From: JAJTHB01 sp033763775
GTDB lineage: Bacteria > Pseudomonadota > Alphaproteobacteria > Rickettsiales > SXRF01
Assembly: GCA_033763775.1 (NCBI GenBank)
Contig: JANRJW010000010.1
Coordinates: forward strand, 62,001-126,000
DNA length: 64,000 nt
Reading direction: 5' to 3'
Below are positions 49,455 through 58,137 of the stretch, piece after piece (position 1 is the stretch's first letter; each line of letters begins with the position of its first letter). The notes beneath the pieces were generated by a model that made no database searches, had not been told where the DNA came from, and was given only the letters and a program-made list of their open reading frames with translations. A program made the translations under genes and the position numbers.

Positions 49455-50846
49455 TTAACCATGTCCTGTCTGTTTGCGCAAATATTGAAGTAAATCAATC
49501 GGGGTGATGAGGCCGAGGAAGGCCTCGCCGTCCATCACAATCGCAACCAACCCGCGCTCGAAAATCGGTAGCAGCTCTTCAAACGGGCGCGATACATCGA
49601 TGGTGGTGAGGTGCTTCGTCATCGCATCCGACACTTTCATCGCAAACCCGCCGGGATTGCCGGTGATGCCAAGCAGGATATCCATCTCCGAGATGAGGCC
49701 GAGCAGCTTGCCATCCCCCATCACCGGCAGCTGCGATACATCATACATTTTCATTTTACGGTAGGCGGCCGCGAGCGTATCGGACGGCAGCACGGTGATG
49801 GCGTTTTTGGCAGTGTGCGGGCGCGTGATGAGGTCGCGCAGGTCGTGCGCTTCGTCTTTCATCACCAGCCCGTGGTCATCCAGCCAGTATTCGTTATAGA
49901 TTTTCGAGAGGTATTTATTACCCGAATCGCACACAAAGCTCACCACGCGCTTTTTGGTTTTCTGTGCGCGGCAATAGGCAAGCGCGGCGGCGATCAGCGT
50001 GCCGGATGATGAACCGCAGATGATGCCTTCCTTTTTTAGCACCTCGCGCGCGGTCGCGATCGACTGCGCATCCGAAATCGTGTAGGCATGTTTGACGAAA
50101 GCAAGCTCGCAGTTTTTGGGGATGAAATCCTCGCCGATGCCCTCCACCAGCCAGCTGCCGGCTTCAATCATGACACCATCATTCACATACGGCGCCAGCA
50201 CCGAGCCCTTGGGATCCGCCAGCACCATCTCCAGATGCGGCGCGACTTTTGAGAAATAGCGCCCAAGGCCGGTGAGCGTGCCGCCGCTGCCAACGCCGCA
50301 CACCACGGCATCCACATCATGCTCCATCTGCTCCCAGATTTCCGGGCCGGTGGAGCGTTCATGCGTGACGGGATTATTGGGGTTTTCAAATTGATTCACA
50401 TAAAAGCCGCCGCGCTCCGAGGCGATGCGCTTTGCCATATCCTGATAATATTCCGGGTGGCCAATGCCGACATCCGAGCGCGTCATCACCACTTCAGCGC
50501 CGAGCGCCTTTAAGTGAAAAATTTTCTCCTGGCTCATTTTATCGGGAATGACGAGTACCAGCTTGTAGCCCTTCTGGCTGGCAACCAGCGCAAGGCCAAG
50601 GCCAGTGTTGCCGGCAGTCGCCTCCACCAGCGTACCGCCGGGTTTCAAGCTGCCATCTTTTTCCGCCGCCTCGATCATCGAAAGTGCGATACGGTCTTTG
50701 ATCGAGCCGCCGGGGTTGTGACTTTCCAGCTTGAGATAAAGCTCGCAGGGGCCAGTATCCAGATGGTTCACGCGCACCATCGGCGTGCCGCCAATCAGCG
50801 ATAAAACATTCGTGGCGCTAGGCATCGCGGATCCGTTTGTCGTCAT
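49455..50846 (-). CDS. Cystathionine beta-synthase with CBS domain pair
   Basis: The 463-residue PLP enzyme has the catalytic lysine K50 in 'NPGGSIKDRIALSMIEAA', the 'ATAGNTGLGLA' loop and 'GVGSGGTLTG' as phosphate contact. Two CBS domains form the C-terminus (about 340-460; 'KMYDVSQLPVMGDGKLLGLI', 'ERGLVAIVMDGEAFLGLI'), the regulatory module that in some homologues binds S-adenosylmethionine. Joined with the lyase downstream it makes cysteine from homocysteine and serine. The ATG at 50846 is listed; 50825 is equally possible. Confidence 0.9.
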   Translation of the reverse strand: MTTNGSAMPSATNVLSLIGGTPMVRVNHLDTGPCELYLKLESHNPGGSIKDRIALSMIEAAEKDGSLKPGGTLVEATAGNTGLGLALVASQKGYKLVLVIPDKMSQEKIFHLKALGAEVVMTRSDVGIGHPEYYQDMAKRIASERGGFYVNQFENPNNPVTHERSTGPEIWEQMEHDVDAVVCGVGSGGTLTGLGRYFSKVAPHLEMVLADPKGSVLAPYVNDGVMIEAGSWLVEGIGEDFIPKNCELAFVKHAYTISDAQSIATAREVLKKEGIICGSSSGTLIAAALAYCRAQKTKKRVVSFVCDSGNKYLSKIYNEYWLDDHGLVMKDEAHDLRDLITRPHTAKNAITVLPSDTLAAAYRKMKMYDVSQLPVMGDGKLLGLISEMDILLGITGNPGGFAMKVSDAMTKHLTTIDVSRPFEELLPIFERGLVAIVMDGEAFLGLITPIDLLQYLRKQTGHG

Positions 50847-50937
50847 CGCCTGCCGTGGAAGGCTTGCCGTAGTTCAGCGCGTCCCAGTGGGATTTGGGGC
50901 GAAATAGTTTGGAAAATAATTGCTTGAGCCAGTTCAT
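50818..50937 (-). CDS. Small protein of unknown function upstream of cbs
   Basis: An ATG at 50937 with AGGAAGG just before it opens a 39-residue frame ('MNWLKQLFSKLFRPKSHWDA', then a charged tail) ending inside the cbs start region. It has an amphipathic N-terminal helix. The strong ribosome site and overlap with cbs suggest a translated leader or small protein that couples cbs translation. Confidence 0.55.
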   Translation of the reverse strand: MNWLKQLFSKLFRPKSHWDALNYGKPSTAGDDDKRIRDA

Positions 50938-50991
50938 AAAAACCTTCCTAGTTGCCATAACCATGTATCGCAAAAAAAGAAGGAAGGGAAG

Positions 50992-51066
50992 TGGCGACCC
51001 CTACGGGAATCGAACCCGTGTTACCTCCGTGAAAGGGAGGTGTCCTAACCGCTAGACGAAGGGGTC
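50992..51066 (-). tRNA. tRNA-Glu (anticodon TTC)
   Basis: Reverse-strand sequence folds as a tRNA: acceptor GACCCCT/AGGGGTC, anticodon stem CCTCC/GGAGG around loop CTTTCAC with anticodon TTC, and T-arm CGGG-TTCGAAT-CCCG. Discriminator G and an encoded CCA follow. Anticodon TTC reads GAA and GAG. Confidence 0.97.
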
Positions 51067-51248
51067 ATAAAAGTTCAGCTGCTATGTGCCAGAAACAGAA
51101 ATCACGAAGTTGATTTTTGCTTCTGCCTGAACCCGGAAAGGGTGCGTAATATCTTCATAACTGAAAGCGGAGTCAACAAAAAAATAAGTTTTGTGATGGC
51201 CGCCCGGTTAGCGCTTGCAATTAGGCGCGACAAGCCTAGGATTTTCCT

Positions 51249-51806
51249 ATGATTGCCATGCAATATTCTATCCCGCTGCCTGCTAATTTCGACCCGCAAG
51301 GGGTGAGAAGCCGAGTGGAAAGCCGCCGCGCATCGTTTGATGCGCATGCCGGACTGGTGCATAAATCCTTCCTGTACAATGCTAAAGAGCGCCTTTATGC
51401 CCCGTTTTATGTGTGGAAAGATGTCGAGCAGGCGAGGGATTTTCTGCTCGACGACCTGTTTCATGGCGTGGTTGAAACCTTTAACCGCCACCGCGTGCGC
51501 AGCTGGTATGTTGCCAGCATGATTTATGGGAATCGAGAGGTTTTTACGAGTTTTGCCAGACGCGAGCTGGATATGATTCCGGCGGAAGCAAAGCTCGACG
51601 ATTTTATGACGCGTGAGCTCGAAGCACAGCGCGAATTGACGGCGAACGAAGATGTCTATGCCCATACGCTTGCCTTTGACCCTGAACGCTGGGAAATTCT
51701 ACGCTTCAGCCTGTGGAAAGACAAAAGCAGCGCCCCGAAATCCGGCAGCGATACGGTCATGGAATACGAAGTGCTGCATGTGAGCGAGCCAGTTAGATTT
51801 CCTTAG
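51249..51806 (+). CDS. DUF4865 family protein
   Basis: The 185-residue protein opens 'MQYSIPLPANFDPQGVRSRV' (from a second ATG at 51258) and continues 'FLYNAKERLYAPFYVWKDVE', the signature of DUF4865, a dimeric alpha/beta-barrel-like family of unknown role often placed near oxidoreductases. The ATG at 51249 has TAGGA at good distance. The last codons and the stop lie in a palindromic repeat, so the C-terminal 'RFP' may have been added by it. Confidence 0.82.
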   Translation: MIAMQYSIPLPANFDPQGVRSRVESRRASFDAHAGLVHKSFLYNAKERLYAPFYVWKDVEQARDFLLDDLFHGVVETFNRHRVRSWYVASMIYGNREVFTSFARRELDMIPAEAKLDDFMTRELEAQRELTANEDVYAHTLAFDPERWEILRFSLWKDKSSAPKSGSDTVMEYEVLHVSEPVRFP

Positions 51807-51951
51807 CAGCTTGCTGCTTAGGAAATCAACTGCCCCGGCGTAGGCCGGAGCCTAGGCAAATGCAAAATCCCTTAGCAGCTTGCTGCTTAGGAAATCAACT
51901 GCTCCGGCGTAGGCCGGAGCCTGAGCAAATACAAAATCCCTTAGCAGCTTG
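51796..51951. repeat. Tandem 69-bp repeat with two hairpins per unit
   Basis: Units start at 51802 and 51871, with a partial third at 51940; the period is 69. Each unit holds AGCAGC/GCTGCT and CCGGC/GCCGG hairpins. The first unit's outer stem (GATTTCCT...AGGAAATC, 51796-51829) includes the DUF4865 stop codon, and may terminate that gene's transcript. Confidence 0.85.
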
Positions 51952-51967
51952 CCTTGATATGTCACGT

Positions 51968-51992
51968 GGATACCGGCCTACGCCGGTATGAC
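51968..51992. repeat. Short palindrome GGATACCGGC...GCCGGTATGAC
   Basis: This 25-bp unit is the reverse form of the minimal GTCATCCCGG-type repeat found at 53709-53733. It lies between the tandem repeat and the bamE-like gene stop. Confidence 0.7.
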
Positions 51993-51999
51993 GAAAAGG

Positions 52000-52479
52000 C
52001 TAGAACCCGCCGGGGTTGCCTCCTCGGCGACCGGGCGCGGCGCCGGTATCCCCGCCGCGATTAAACCGGCCGATATTACCCAGCATCTGCTCCAGCGCGT
52101 TCATGGTGTGGCCTTCGGTAGGCGTGGTGCGCTTGGCAAGGTCAAATTCCCGGCTGGCGGATTGGTCAAAATACTCAACTTGCTTTACTACGCCGCTGGG
52201 CTCAAACACCACGCGCACCACCTGCTGCTCGACTGTTTCCGGCGCAAAAAATGCGACTGTTTCACGGCGCGCGCTGATGTAGTACCATGTTTCATCGCCG
52301 AAGCTGGAGGTGGCGGAGGGTGAACCGAAATTAGCTAAAATATCGTCTCGTGTGGTGCTGCCGGTGATCACCGATTCTTTCCAGCTGGCCGTGCTGACAT
52401 GACCCCGCGTATCCACGCGCGGCGAGCAGGCACAGAAAACAAGCAGTGCAGGAAGTATAACACAATGTTTTAGCTTCAT
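52000..52479 (-). CDS. BamE/SmpA-like lipoprotein
   Basis: The 159-residue protein has a lipoprotein signal (lipobox 'VFCAC', about 14-18) and a BamE/SmpA fold: 'ITGSTTRDDILANFGSPSAT' (helix-turn), 'GDETWYYISARRE' and 'QQVVRVVFEPSGVVKQVEYF' (beta strands). BamE belongs to the outer-membrane beta-barrel assembly machine. The C-terminus ends in a glycine/arginine-rich tail. No other Bam genes are in the window. Confidence 0.8.
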   Translation of the reverse strand: MKLKHCVILPALLVFCACSPRVDTRGHVSTASWKESVITGSTTRDDILANFGSPSATSSFGDETWYYISARRETVAFFAPETVEQQVVRVVFEPSGVVKQVEYFDQSASREFDLAKRTTPTEGHTMNALEQMLGNIGRFNRGGDTGAAPGRRGGNPGGF

Positions 52480-52626
52480 AAAAACCAGTTTGGAGGTGAT
52501 TTTCCGCTACGCTAGCGGATTTTATGCGCAAAGGCAAGGCTGCCTAGAATTTCTCCTTGGTTTTTCCCGTGGCAGCCGATAAAACAATAGTTTGTTTTTT
52601 AACCAGTCGCAGCGTGTGAGGATTCT

Positions 52627-53190
52627 ATGGGCATCATGCCGGATAGCTGGATTCGTGAGCAGGCCAAAAAAGGCATGATCGAGCCATTTGTTGAAAACTT
52701 AAGCCGTGAGGGGGTGATCTCCTACGGCGTGTCCAGCTATGGTTATGATGCGCGCGTGGCAGATGAGTTTAAAATTTTTACTAATGTCGATTCCGCCATC
52801 GTTGATCCGAAAGATTTTTCCCCGAAAGGTTTTGTTGACCGCAAAGGGCCGGTCTGCATCATTCCACCTAACTCATTTGCGCTGGCGCGTACGGTGGAAT
52901 ATTTCCGTATTCCGCGGGATGTGCTGGTGGTGTGCGTCGGCAAGAGCACTTATGCGCGCTGTGGTATCATCGTGAATGTTACTCCGCTGGAGCCGGAGTG
53001 GGAAGGGCATGTCACGCTTGAATTTTCAAATACGACGCCGCTGCCCGCCAAGATTTATGCGAATGAAGGCGCCTGTCAGTTTTTATTTTTAAAAGGCGAT
53101 AGCGTCTGCGAAACGTCGTATGGCGATCGCAAGGGAAAGTATCAGAAACAAACCGGGGTGACGCTGCCCAGAGTGGAGAATGTTGCTTAA
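52627..53190 (+). CDS. dcd: dCTP deaminase
   Basis: The 187-residue enzyme converts dCTP to dUTP for dTMP synthesis. Signatures are 'GVSSYGYDARVADEF', 'GKSTYARCGIIVNVTPLEPE' (catalytic region with the glutamate of 'PLEPEWEGHVTLEFSN') and 'CETSYGDRKGKYQKQ', all typical of trimeric Dcd. It is followed directly by the GNAT gene (TAA then ATG). Confidence 0.96.
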   Translation: MGIMPDSWIREQAKKGMIEPFVENLSREGVISYGVSSYGYDARVADEFKIFTNVDSAIVDPKDFSPKGFVDRKGPVCIIPPNSFALARTVEYFRIPRDVLVVCVGKSTYARCGIIVNVTPLEPEWEGHVTLEFSNTTPLPAKIYANEGACQFLFLKGDSVCETSYGDRKGKYQKQTGVTLPRVENVA

Positions 53191-53706
53191 ATGACTGCAA
53201 TGAAGGCCGAAGCGCCACAAGCTGAAAACTTTACCATGCGCCGGATCACGCCTGCTGACAACCAGCATATGGCCGATATCGTGCGCCGTGTAATGACCGA
53301 GTTCGGCTGCACTGCCGATGGCTTTGCGATTCACGACCCTGAGCTGGAGAATCTGTTTGATGCCTATGACCATGCGCGCAGCCGCTATTTCGTCGTGGAA
53401 GTGGACGGCGCGGTGGTTGGTGGGGGCGGTGTCGCGCCGCTTCGTGGTACTTATCAGAATATTTGCGAGCTGCAGAAATTTTATGTGCTGCCTGAGCATC
53501 GCGGCCGCGGCTATGGCCGTGCGCTGCTGGAAGCCTGCCTTGCCTTTGCCCGCGAGCAGAAATTTCAGCGTTGCTATTTAGAAACCGTCGAGCAAATGCA
53601 AGCGGCCGACAGCCTTTACCGCAAGGTCGGGTTTGAACCCATCGAAATGCCGCTGGGTAATACTGGCCACCATGCCTGCGACCGCTGGTATGCGAGAGTG
53701 CTGTAA
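53191..53706 (+). CDS. GNAT-family N-acetyltransferase
   Basis: The 171-residue protein has the acetyl-CoA loop 'LPEHRGRGYGRALLEACLAF' (about 110-129), 'ADSLYRKVGFEPIEMPLG' near the C-terminus, and the beta-bulge region 'FVVEVDGAVVGGGGVAPLRG'. The substrate is unknown. It begins on the base following the dcd stop, so it is probably translated with dcd. Confidence 0.86.
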   Translation: MTAMKAEAPQAENFTMRRITPADNQHMADIVRRVMTEFGCTADGFAIHDPELENLFDAYDHARSRYFVVEVDGAVVGGGGVAPLRGTYQNICELQKFYVLPEHRGRGYGRALLEACLAFAREQKFQRCYLETVEQMQAADSLYRKVGFEPIEMPLGNTGHHACDRWYARVL

Positions 53707-53708
53707 CT

Positions 53709-53733
53709 GTCATCCCGGCGAAGGCCGGGATCC
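53709..53733. repeat. Minimal palindrome GTCATCCCGGC...GCCGGGATCC
   Basis: A 25-bp unit with CCCGGC/GCCGGG arms directly after the GNAT stop. It represents the head module (GTCATCCC...GGGATCC) of the larger repeats at 24776, 37091 and 42929, so these are probably made by adding further hairpins. Confidence 0.75.
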
Positions 53734-53747
53734 ATGTATGAGGAAGT

Positions 53748-54038
53748 GTGAGAAATGGATTCGTTTACATCGTCACCAACAAGCCCTTTGGCACGCTTTA
53801 CATTGGTGTTACTAATAATCTTGTCAGGCGTATCTGGGAACACAAACAAAAATTGGTAGACGGCTTTACAAAACATTACGGATTGGATCGTTTGGTCTAT
53901 TACGAAATATGTGATGATATCCAATGTGCTATAGCACGTGAAAAGCAGATGAAAGAATGGCGGCGAAATTGGAAACTAAGGCAAATCATGGACATGAACC
54001 CGGACTGGAAAGATTTATATGACCAGATTGCATCGTAG
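53748..54038 (+). CDS. GIY-YIG nuclease family protein (small, UPF0213-like)
   Basis: The 96-residue protein carries the GIY-YIG motif as 'FVYIVTNKPFGTLYIGVTNN' (about 5-24), the catalytic arginine in 'LVRRIWEHK' and the glutamate in 'AIAREKQMKEWRR'. Such short proteins are common in alphaproteobacteria and often repeated in genomes; their role is not settled. The start is GTG (53748), since no in-frame ATG precedes the motif; AGGAA lies upstream. Confidence 0.85.
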   Translation: MRNGFVYIVTNKPFGTLYIGVTNNLVRRIWEHKQKLVDGFTKHYGLDRLVYYEICDDIQCAIAREKQMKEWRRNWKLRQIMDMNPDWKDLYDQIAS

Positions 54039-54057
54039 ATCCGTTATGCATGGCATG

Positions 54058-54082
54058 GGCCCCGGCCTGCGCCGGGGCGACA
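54058..54082. repeat. GC-rich palindrome upstream of murA
   Basis: CCCCGGC and GCCGGGG flank a short loop in a unit that resembles the minimal repeats at 51968 and 53709. It ends ten bases before the murA start and may mask its ribosome site. Confidence 0.6.
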
Positions 54083-54091
54083 ATACCGGAT

Positions 54092-55408
54092 ATGCCCATG
54101 GATAAAATACGCATCATTGGCGGCACATCGCTGCGTGGCACCATTCCCATCTCCGGCGCGAAAAACGCGGCGTTGCCACTCATGGCTGCCAGCCTGCTCA
54201 CCGATGGCAAGCTTGAGCTTGCGAACATGCCTTACCTCGCTGACATTGTAACCATGGCCAAGCTGCTCGCGCAGCATGGGGTGGCGCTGTCCTTTTCGCC
54301 GCAGCCTGGTGGCCGCAGCATGTCGCTTGCTGCTGGCAATATCCACAATCTGACTGCGCCGTATGAGCTGGTGCGCACCATGCGCGCTTCGGTGCTGGTG
54401 CTGGGGCCGCTGCTATCGCGCTTTGGTGCGGCGAAGGTTTCGCTGCCCGGCGGCTGCGCTATTGGCACACGCCCCATCGATCTGCACCTCAAGGCACTTA
54501 CCCAGATGGGCGCTGAAATCGATCTGCAGGGCGGTTATATCCATGCCAAAGTGGCTGGCCGTCTGAAAGGCGCTGACATCACCTTCGAAAAAGTTTCTGT
54601 CGGCGCGACCGAAAACCTGCTGATGGCCGCCAGCCTTGCTGAAGGCGTGACCATCCTTCGCAACGCCGCGCGCGAGCCGGAAGTGACCGATCTGGTGCAC
54701 TGCCTGCAGGCCATGGGTGCGCAGATTGATGGGGCGGGCAGCGATGTGCTGACCATTACGGGTGTGGAACAGTTGCATGGCGCAAGGCACAGCGTGATTG
54801 CGGATCGCATTGAAACCGGCACCTACATGGCGGCCAGCGCTATGACCGGCGGGGATGTCGAGCTTATCCACGCGCGGGCGGATCTGCTTTGTGCGGTGAT
54901 TGCCAAGATGCAGGAAGCTGGCGTAGAGATCACCGAAACGCCGCGCGGCCTGCGCGTGCGGGCGGCAGGCGGCCTTCGTGGCGTTGATATCATGACCGAG
55001 CCATACCCGGCATTTCCCACCGATATGCAGGCACAGATGATGGCGCTGCTTTCCACCGCCACCGGTGCCTCGATGATGACCGAAACCATTTTCGAAAACC
55101 GCTACATGCATGTGCCGGAGCTTTCGCGTATGGGGGCGAATATTGTGGTGCATGGCTCTTCCGCACTCATTCGCGGCGTGGGCGAGCTGCGCGGCGCGGA
55201 AGTGATGGCGACCGACCTGCGCGCCTCAGTCTCGCTGGTGATTGCGGCGCTGGCTGCCAAAGGTGAGACGATGATTCACCGTGTCTATCATCTCGATCGT
55301 GGCTACGAACAGCTGGAAGAAAAGCTCCGCGCCTGCGGCGCGCAGATTGAGCGCATCAGCGAGCGCCGCCAGACAGGCGCCATGACCGATGCGTCCGAGG
55401 CCGCATGA
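54092..55408 (+). CDS. murA: UDP-N-acetylglucosamine 1-carboxyvinyltransferase
   Basis: MurA makes the first committed intermediate of peptidoglycan in the cytoplasm. 'ISGAKNAALPLMAASLL' binds the substrate, 'PGGCAIGTRPIDLH' holds the catalytic cysteine (about residue 118), and 'FPTDMQAQMMALLSTATG' and 'DLRASVSLVIAAL' are family signatures. The listed ATG at 54092 and another at 54098 are both possible; earlier in-frame codons lie in a palindromic repeat. It overlaps hisG by 4 bases. Confidence 0.96.
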   Translation: MPMDKIRIIGGTSLRGTIPISGAKNAALPLMAASLLTDGKLELANMPYLADIVTMAKLLAQHGVALSFSPQPGGRSMSLAAGNIHNLTAPYELVRTMRASVLVLGPLLSRFGAAKVSLPGGCAIGTRPIDLHLKALTQMGAEIDLQGGYIHAKVAGRLKGADITFEKVSVGATENLLMAASLAEGVTILRNAAREPEVTDLVHCLQAMGAQIDGAGSDVLTITGVEQLHGARHSVIADRIETGTYMAASAMTGGDVELIHARADLLCAVIAKMQEAGVEITETPRGLRVRAAGGLRGVDIMTEPYPAFPTDMQAQMMALLSTATGASMMTETIFENRYMHVPELSRMGANIVVHGSSALIRGVGELRGAEVMATDLRASVSLVIAALAAKGETMIHRVYHLDRGYEQLEEKLRACGAQIERISERRQTGAMTDASEAA

Positions 55409-56052
55409 TGAAGCCCATCGTCATCGCGCTGCCCAAGGGCCGCATTCAGGAAGAGGTGGTGCCGATACTGGAAAAGGTTGGCATTCGCCCGCAGAAAGCT
55501 TTTTTTGATGATCGCGAGCGCCAGCTGCAGTTTGAATGCGAGGGCGGTTTTTCCATCATTCGTGTGCGCTCGTTTGATGTGGCCACGTTTGTCGCATTCG
55601 GCGCGGCGCAGCTGGGCATTTGCGGCAGCGATGTGCTGATGGAATTTGACTATCCGGATCTCTATGCGCCGCTGGATTTAGGCATTGGCAAGTGCCGCCT
55701 CAGCGTGGCCGAGCCGCAGGATGCCAAGGCGCTGGATTTGGCGCGCCTCAGCCATATCCGTGTCGCCACCAAATATCCTAACACCACGCGCCGCTATTTT
55801 GCAGGCCTTGGCATTCAGGCGGAATGCGTGAAACTTTCCGGCGCCATGGAGCTTGCCCCCAGCCTTGGACTCGCACAGCATATTGTTGATCTGGTCTCCA
55901 GCGGCAAAACGCTGGAGGCGAATGGGCTGAAAGAAACATCGGTGATTGCTGATATCTCTTCGCGCCTGATTGTTAACCGCGCCGCTTTCAAAACACGCAG
56001 CCATGAGCTGAGCGCGGTAGTGGATCGTTTCCGTGAGGTTGCCGGTGGCTAA
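55405..56052 (+). CDS. hisG: ATP phosphoribosyltransferase, short form
   Basis: HisG starts histidine synthesis from ATP and PRPP. At 215 residues it is the short catalytic form, which in other bacteria works with a HisZ regulatory subunit; no hisZ is in the window. 'ALPKGRIQEEVVPIL', 'RSFDVATFVAFGAAQLGICG' (substrate region) and 'RVATKYPNTTRRYF' (PRPP contact) are typical. The adjacent ATG (55408) could also start translation. Confidence 0.94.
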   Translation: MMKPIVIALPKGRIQEEVVPILEKVGIRPQKAFFDDRERQLQFECEGGFSIIRVRSFDVATFVAFGAAQLGICGSDVLMEFDYPDLYAPLDLGIGKCRLSVAEPQDAKALDLARLSHIRVATKYPNTTRRYFAGLGIQAECVKLSGAMELAPSLGLAQHIVDLVSSGKTLEANGLKETSVIADISSRLIVNRAAFKTRSHELSAVVDRFREVAGG

Positions 56053-57352
56053 AAAAATCTTCATCACGCAGCCTGATTTTGAAAAGGCCTTTGGCGCGCT
56101 GATCTCTTCGCGCCAGCAGGCAGTGCAGTCGGTGGCGCCCACTGTGAGCAGCATTGTGTCGCGCGTGCGCGCAGAAGGGGATATTGCCCTGTTTGACTAT
56201 ACGCGCAGGTTTGACCGCTTTGAGCCGAGCGCCCAGACGGTGGAGGTTCAGCCGCAGGAAATTGCGAATGCGCTTAGCCTCTGCTTACCGGAATTGATGC
56301 GCTCGCTCAAAATAGCCTGCGCGCGCATTCGTGAGTATAGCAAGCAGCAAATGCCGCAGGATCTTGATTATGTCGATGGGGCAGGGGTGCGCCTCGGCCA
56401 TCGCTGGAGCGCGATCGATCGCGTGGGGCTGTATGTGCCTGGCGGTCTTGCGGCCTATCCCAGCTCGGTGCTGATGAACGCCGTGCCAGCGAAAGTGGCA
56501 GGCGTGAAAGAGCTGATCATGGTGGTGCCGCATCCGGATGGCAAAACCAACCCGGCGGTGCTGGCGGCGGCGCATGTCGCTGGCGTGGATCGCATCTTTA
56601 AAATTGGCGGGGCGCAGGCAGTCGCCGCGCTGGCTTATGGCACCGCGAGCATTCCCGCCGTTGATAAAATCGTAGGCCCTGGCAACAGCTATGTGGCCGA
56701 AGCCAAGCGGCAGGTCTTTGGCAAGGTCGGCATCGACATGATCGCCGGGCCATCTGAAATTCTGGTGATTTCGGACAATCGCAGCAATCCCGCCTGGATT
56801 GCCTCTGACCTCTTGTCGCAGGCCGAGCACGATGAAGCGGCGCAGTCCATCCTGATCACCGATGACAGTGCTTATGCGGATGTTGTCCTTGCGGCTGTGG
56901 AGGCGCTGCTCGCCACCCTGCCGCGTGAAGCGATTGCCCGCGCATCATGGCGCAGTCATGGCGCGGTGATCGTGGTTGAAAATCTGCATCAGGCCTGTGA
57001 GCTGGCCAACCGTATTGCGCCGGAGCATCTGGAGCTGGCGCTTTACCAGCCCGAAGAAATTCTGCCGCAGCTGCGCCACGCGGGTGCGATTTTCCTTGGC
57101 CGCTACACGCCGGAAGCGATCGGTGATTACATTGCCGGCCCCTCGCATGTGCTGCCCACCTCGGGCACCGCGCGTTTTTCTTCCGGCCTGTCGGTGTATG
57201 ATTTCCTCAAGCGCACCTCCATTGCGGGGTGCACACCGGCTTCGTTTGCCTCGCTCGCGCCCTATGTGCTCACGCTGGCGGAGAGTGAGGGCTTGGGAGC
57301 GCATGCGCTGTCCATTGCCACGCGCAAAGAAGCCATTTCGGAGGAAAGGTGA
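56045..57352 (+). CDS. hisD: Histidinol dehydrogenase
   Basis: The enzyme of 435 residues oxidises histidinol to histidine in two NAD-dependent steps with zinc. 'VGLYVPGGLAAYPSSVLMN', 'IVGPGNSYVAEAKRQVFGKV', 'IDMIAGPSEILVI' and 'DLLSQAEHDEAAQSIL' (zinc and catalytic histidine) are diagnostic. I choose GTG 56045, preceded by GAGG at good distance, over GTG 56033. It overlaps hisG by 8 bases and UPF0262 by 4. Confidence 0.95.
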   Translation: MAKKIFITQPDFEKAFGALISSRQQAVQSVAPTVSSIVSRVRAEGDIALFDYTRRFDRFEPSAQTVEVQPQEIANALSLCLPELMRSLKIACARIREYSKQQMPQDLDYVDGAGVRLGHRWSAIDRVGLYVPGGLAAYPSSVLMNAVPAKVAGVKELIMVVPHPDGKTNPAVLAAAHVAGVDRIFKIGGAQAVAALAYGTASIPAVDKIVGPGNSYVAEAKRQVFGKVGIDMIAGPSEILVISDNRSNPAWIASDLLSQAEHDEAAQSILITDDSAYADVVLAAVEALLATLPREAIARASWRSHGAVIVVENLHQACELANRIAPEHLELALYQPEEILPQLRHAGAIFLGRYTPEAIGDYIAGPSHVLPTSGTARFSSGLSVYDFLKRTSIAGCTPASFASLAPYVLTLAESEGLGAHALSIATRKEAISEER

Positions 57353-57822
57353 GCGAGCGTATTGGCCGCATCACGCTGGATGAAAGCAGCATCAAACATC
57401 GCTCCAGCGAAGTGGAGCATGAGCGCGCTGTGGCGATTGCCGATCTGCTGGGCGATAATCAGTTTGCCCCAGTGGGTATGCAGCCGGGGCCGTATGATGT
57501 GCATCTTGGCATCACCGATGGCAGGCTGGTCTTTGATATTACCGCAGCAGGCGGCAGCAAAGGGCGTGTGGCGCTTTCGGTGGCGCCGCTGCGCTCCATT
57601 ATCCGCGACTATTTCCTGATCTGCGAAAGCTATTACGAAGCGCTGAAAAACGCGACCCCCGCCAAGCTGGAAGCGGTGGATATGGGGCGCCGCGGGGTGC
57701 ATAACGAAGGTTCAGACAAGCTCAGCGAGCTGCTGGAAGGCAAGATCAGCCTTGATCATCGCACCTCGCGGCGGCTTTTTACCCTCATTTGCGTGCTGTC
57801 TGTTGGCGCGAGGTTTCAGTAG
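57349..57822 (+). CDS. UPF0262 family protein
   Basis: This 157-residue alphaproteobacterial protein has the family opening 'RIGRITLDESSIKHRSSEVE' and 'SEVEHERAVAIADLLGDN', plus 'RRGVHNEGSDKLSELL'. The function is unknown, but it is nearly always placed after hisD, as here. The start is GTG at 57349 overlapping the hisD stop, with GAGGAAAG upstream. Confidence 0.93.
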   Translation: MSERIGRITLDESSIKHRSSEVEHERAVAIADLLGDNQFAPVGMQPGPYDVHLGITDGRLVFDITAAGGSKGRVALSVAPLRSIIRDYFLICESYYEALKNATPAKLEAVDMGRRGVHNEGSDKLSELLEGKISLDHRTSRRLFTLICVLSVGARFQ

Positions 57823-57918
57823 CCAGATGCTAAAGGGAGGTAAGATTCTGCTTGGCGCTGGCTGATTTCCTGCTAAAACCTAGCACCTGTCTCCTAACAC
57901 CTATAACCTCAGATCATT

Positions 57919-58137
57919 ATGGCAAAAGAAGAACTTCTTGAATTCCCCGGCATCGTCACTGAGCTGCTGCCCAACGCTACCTTCCGTGTGAAGCTTGAGA
58001 ACGATCACATGGTGATCGCCCACACCTCCGGCAAGATGCGCAAAAACCGCATCCGCGTCCTCGCTGGTGATAAGGTGATTGTCGAGATGACGCCCTACGA
58101 CCTCACCAAAGGTCGCATTAAATTCCGCGAAAAATAA
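57919..58137 (+). CDS. infA: Translation initiation factor IF-1
   Basis: The 72-residue S1-domain factor occupies the ribosomal A site with IF-2 during initiation. 'EFPGIVTELLPNATFRVKLE', 'ISGKMRKNRIRVL'-type 'TSGKMRKNRIRVL' and 'DKVIVEMTPYDLTKGRI' are conserved throughout bacteria. No strong ribosome site is seen before the ATG. Its stop overlaps the start of maf by one base. Confidence 0.98.
   Translation: MAKEELLEFPGIVTELLPNATFRVKLENDHMVIAHTSGKMRKNRIRVLAGDKVIVEMTPYDLTKGRIKFREK

Noticed and set aside
51102..51665. A 187-codon frame opposite the DUF4865 gene
   Set aside because: It overlaps a recognisable family protein and shows no domain of its own.
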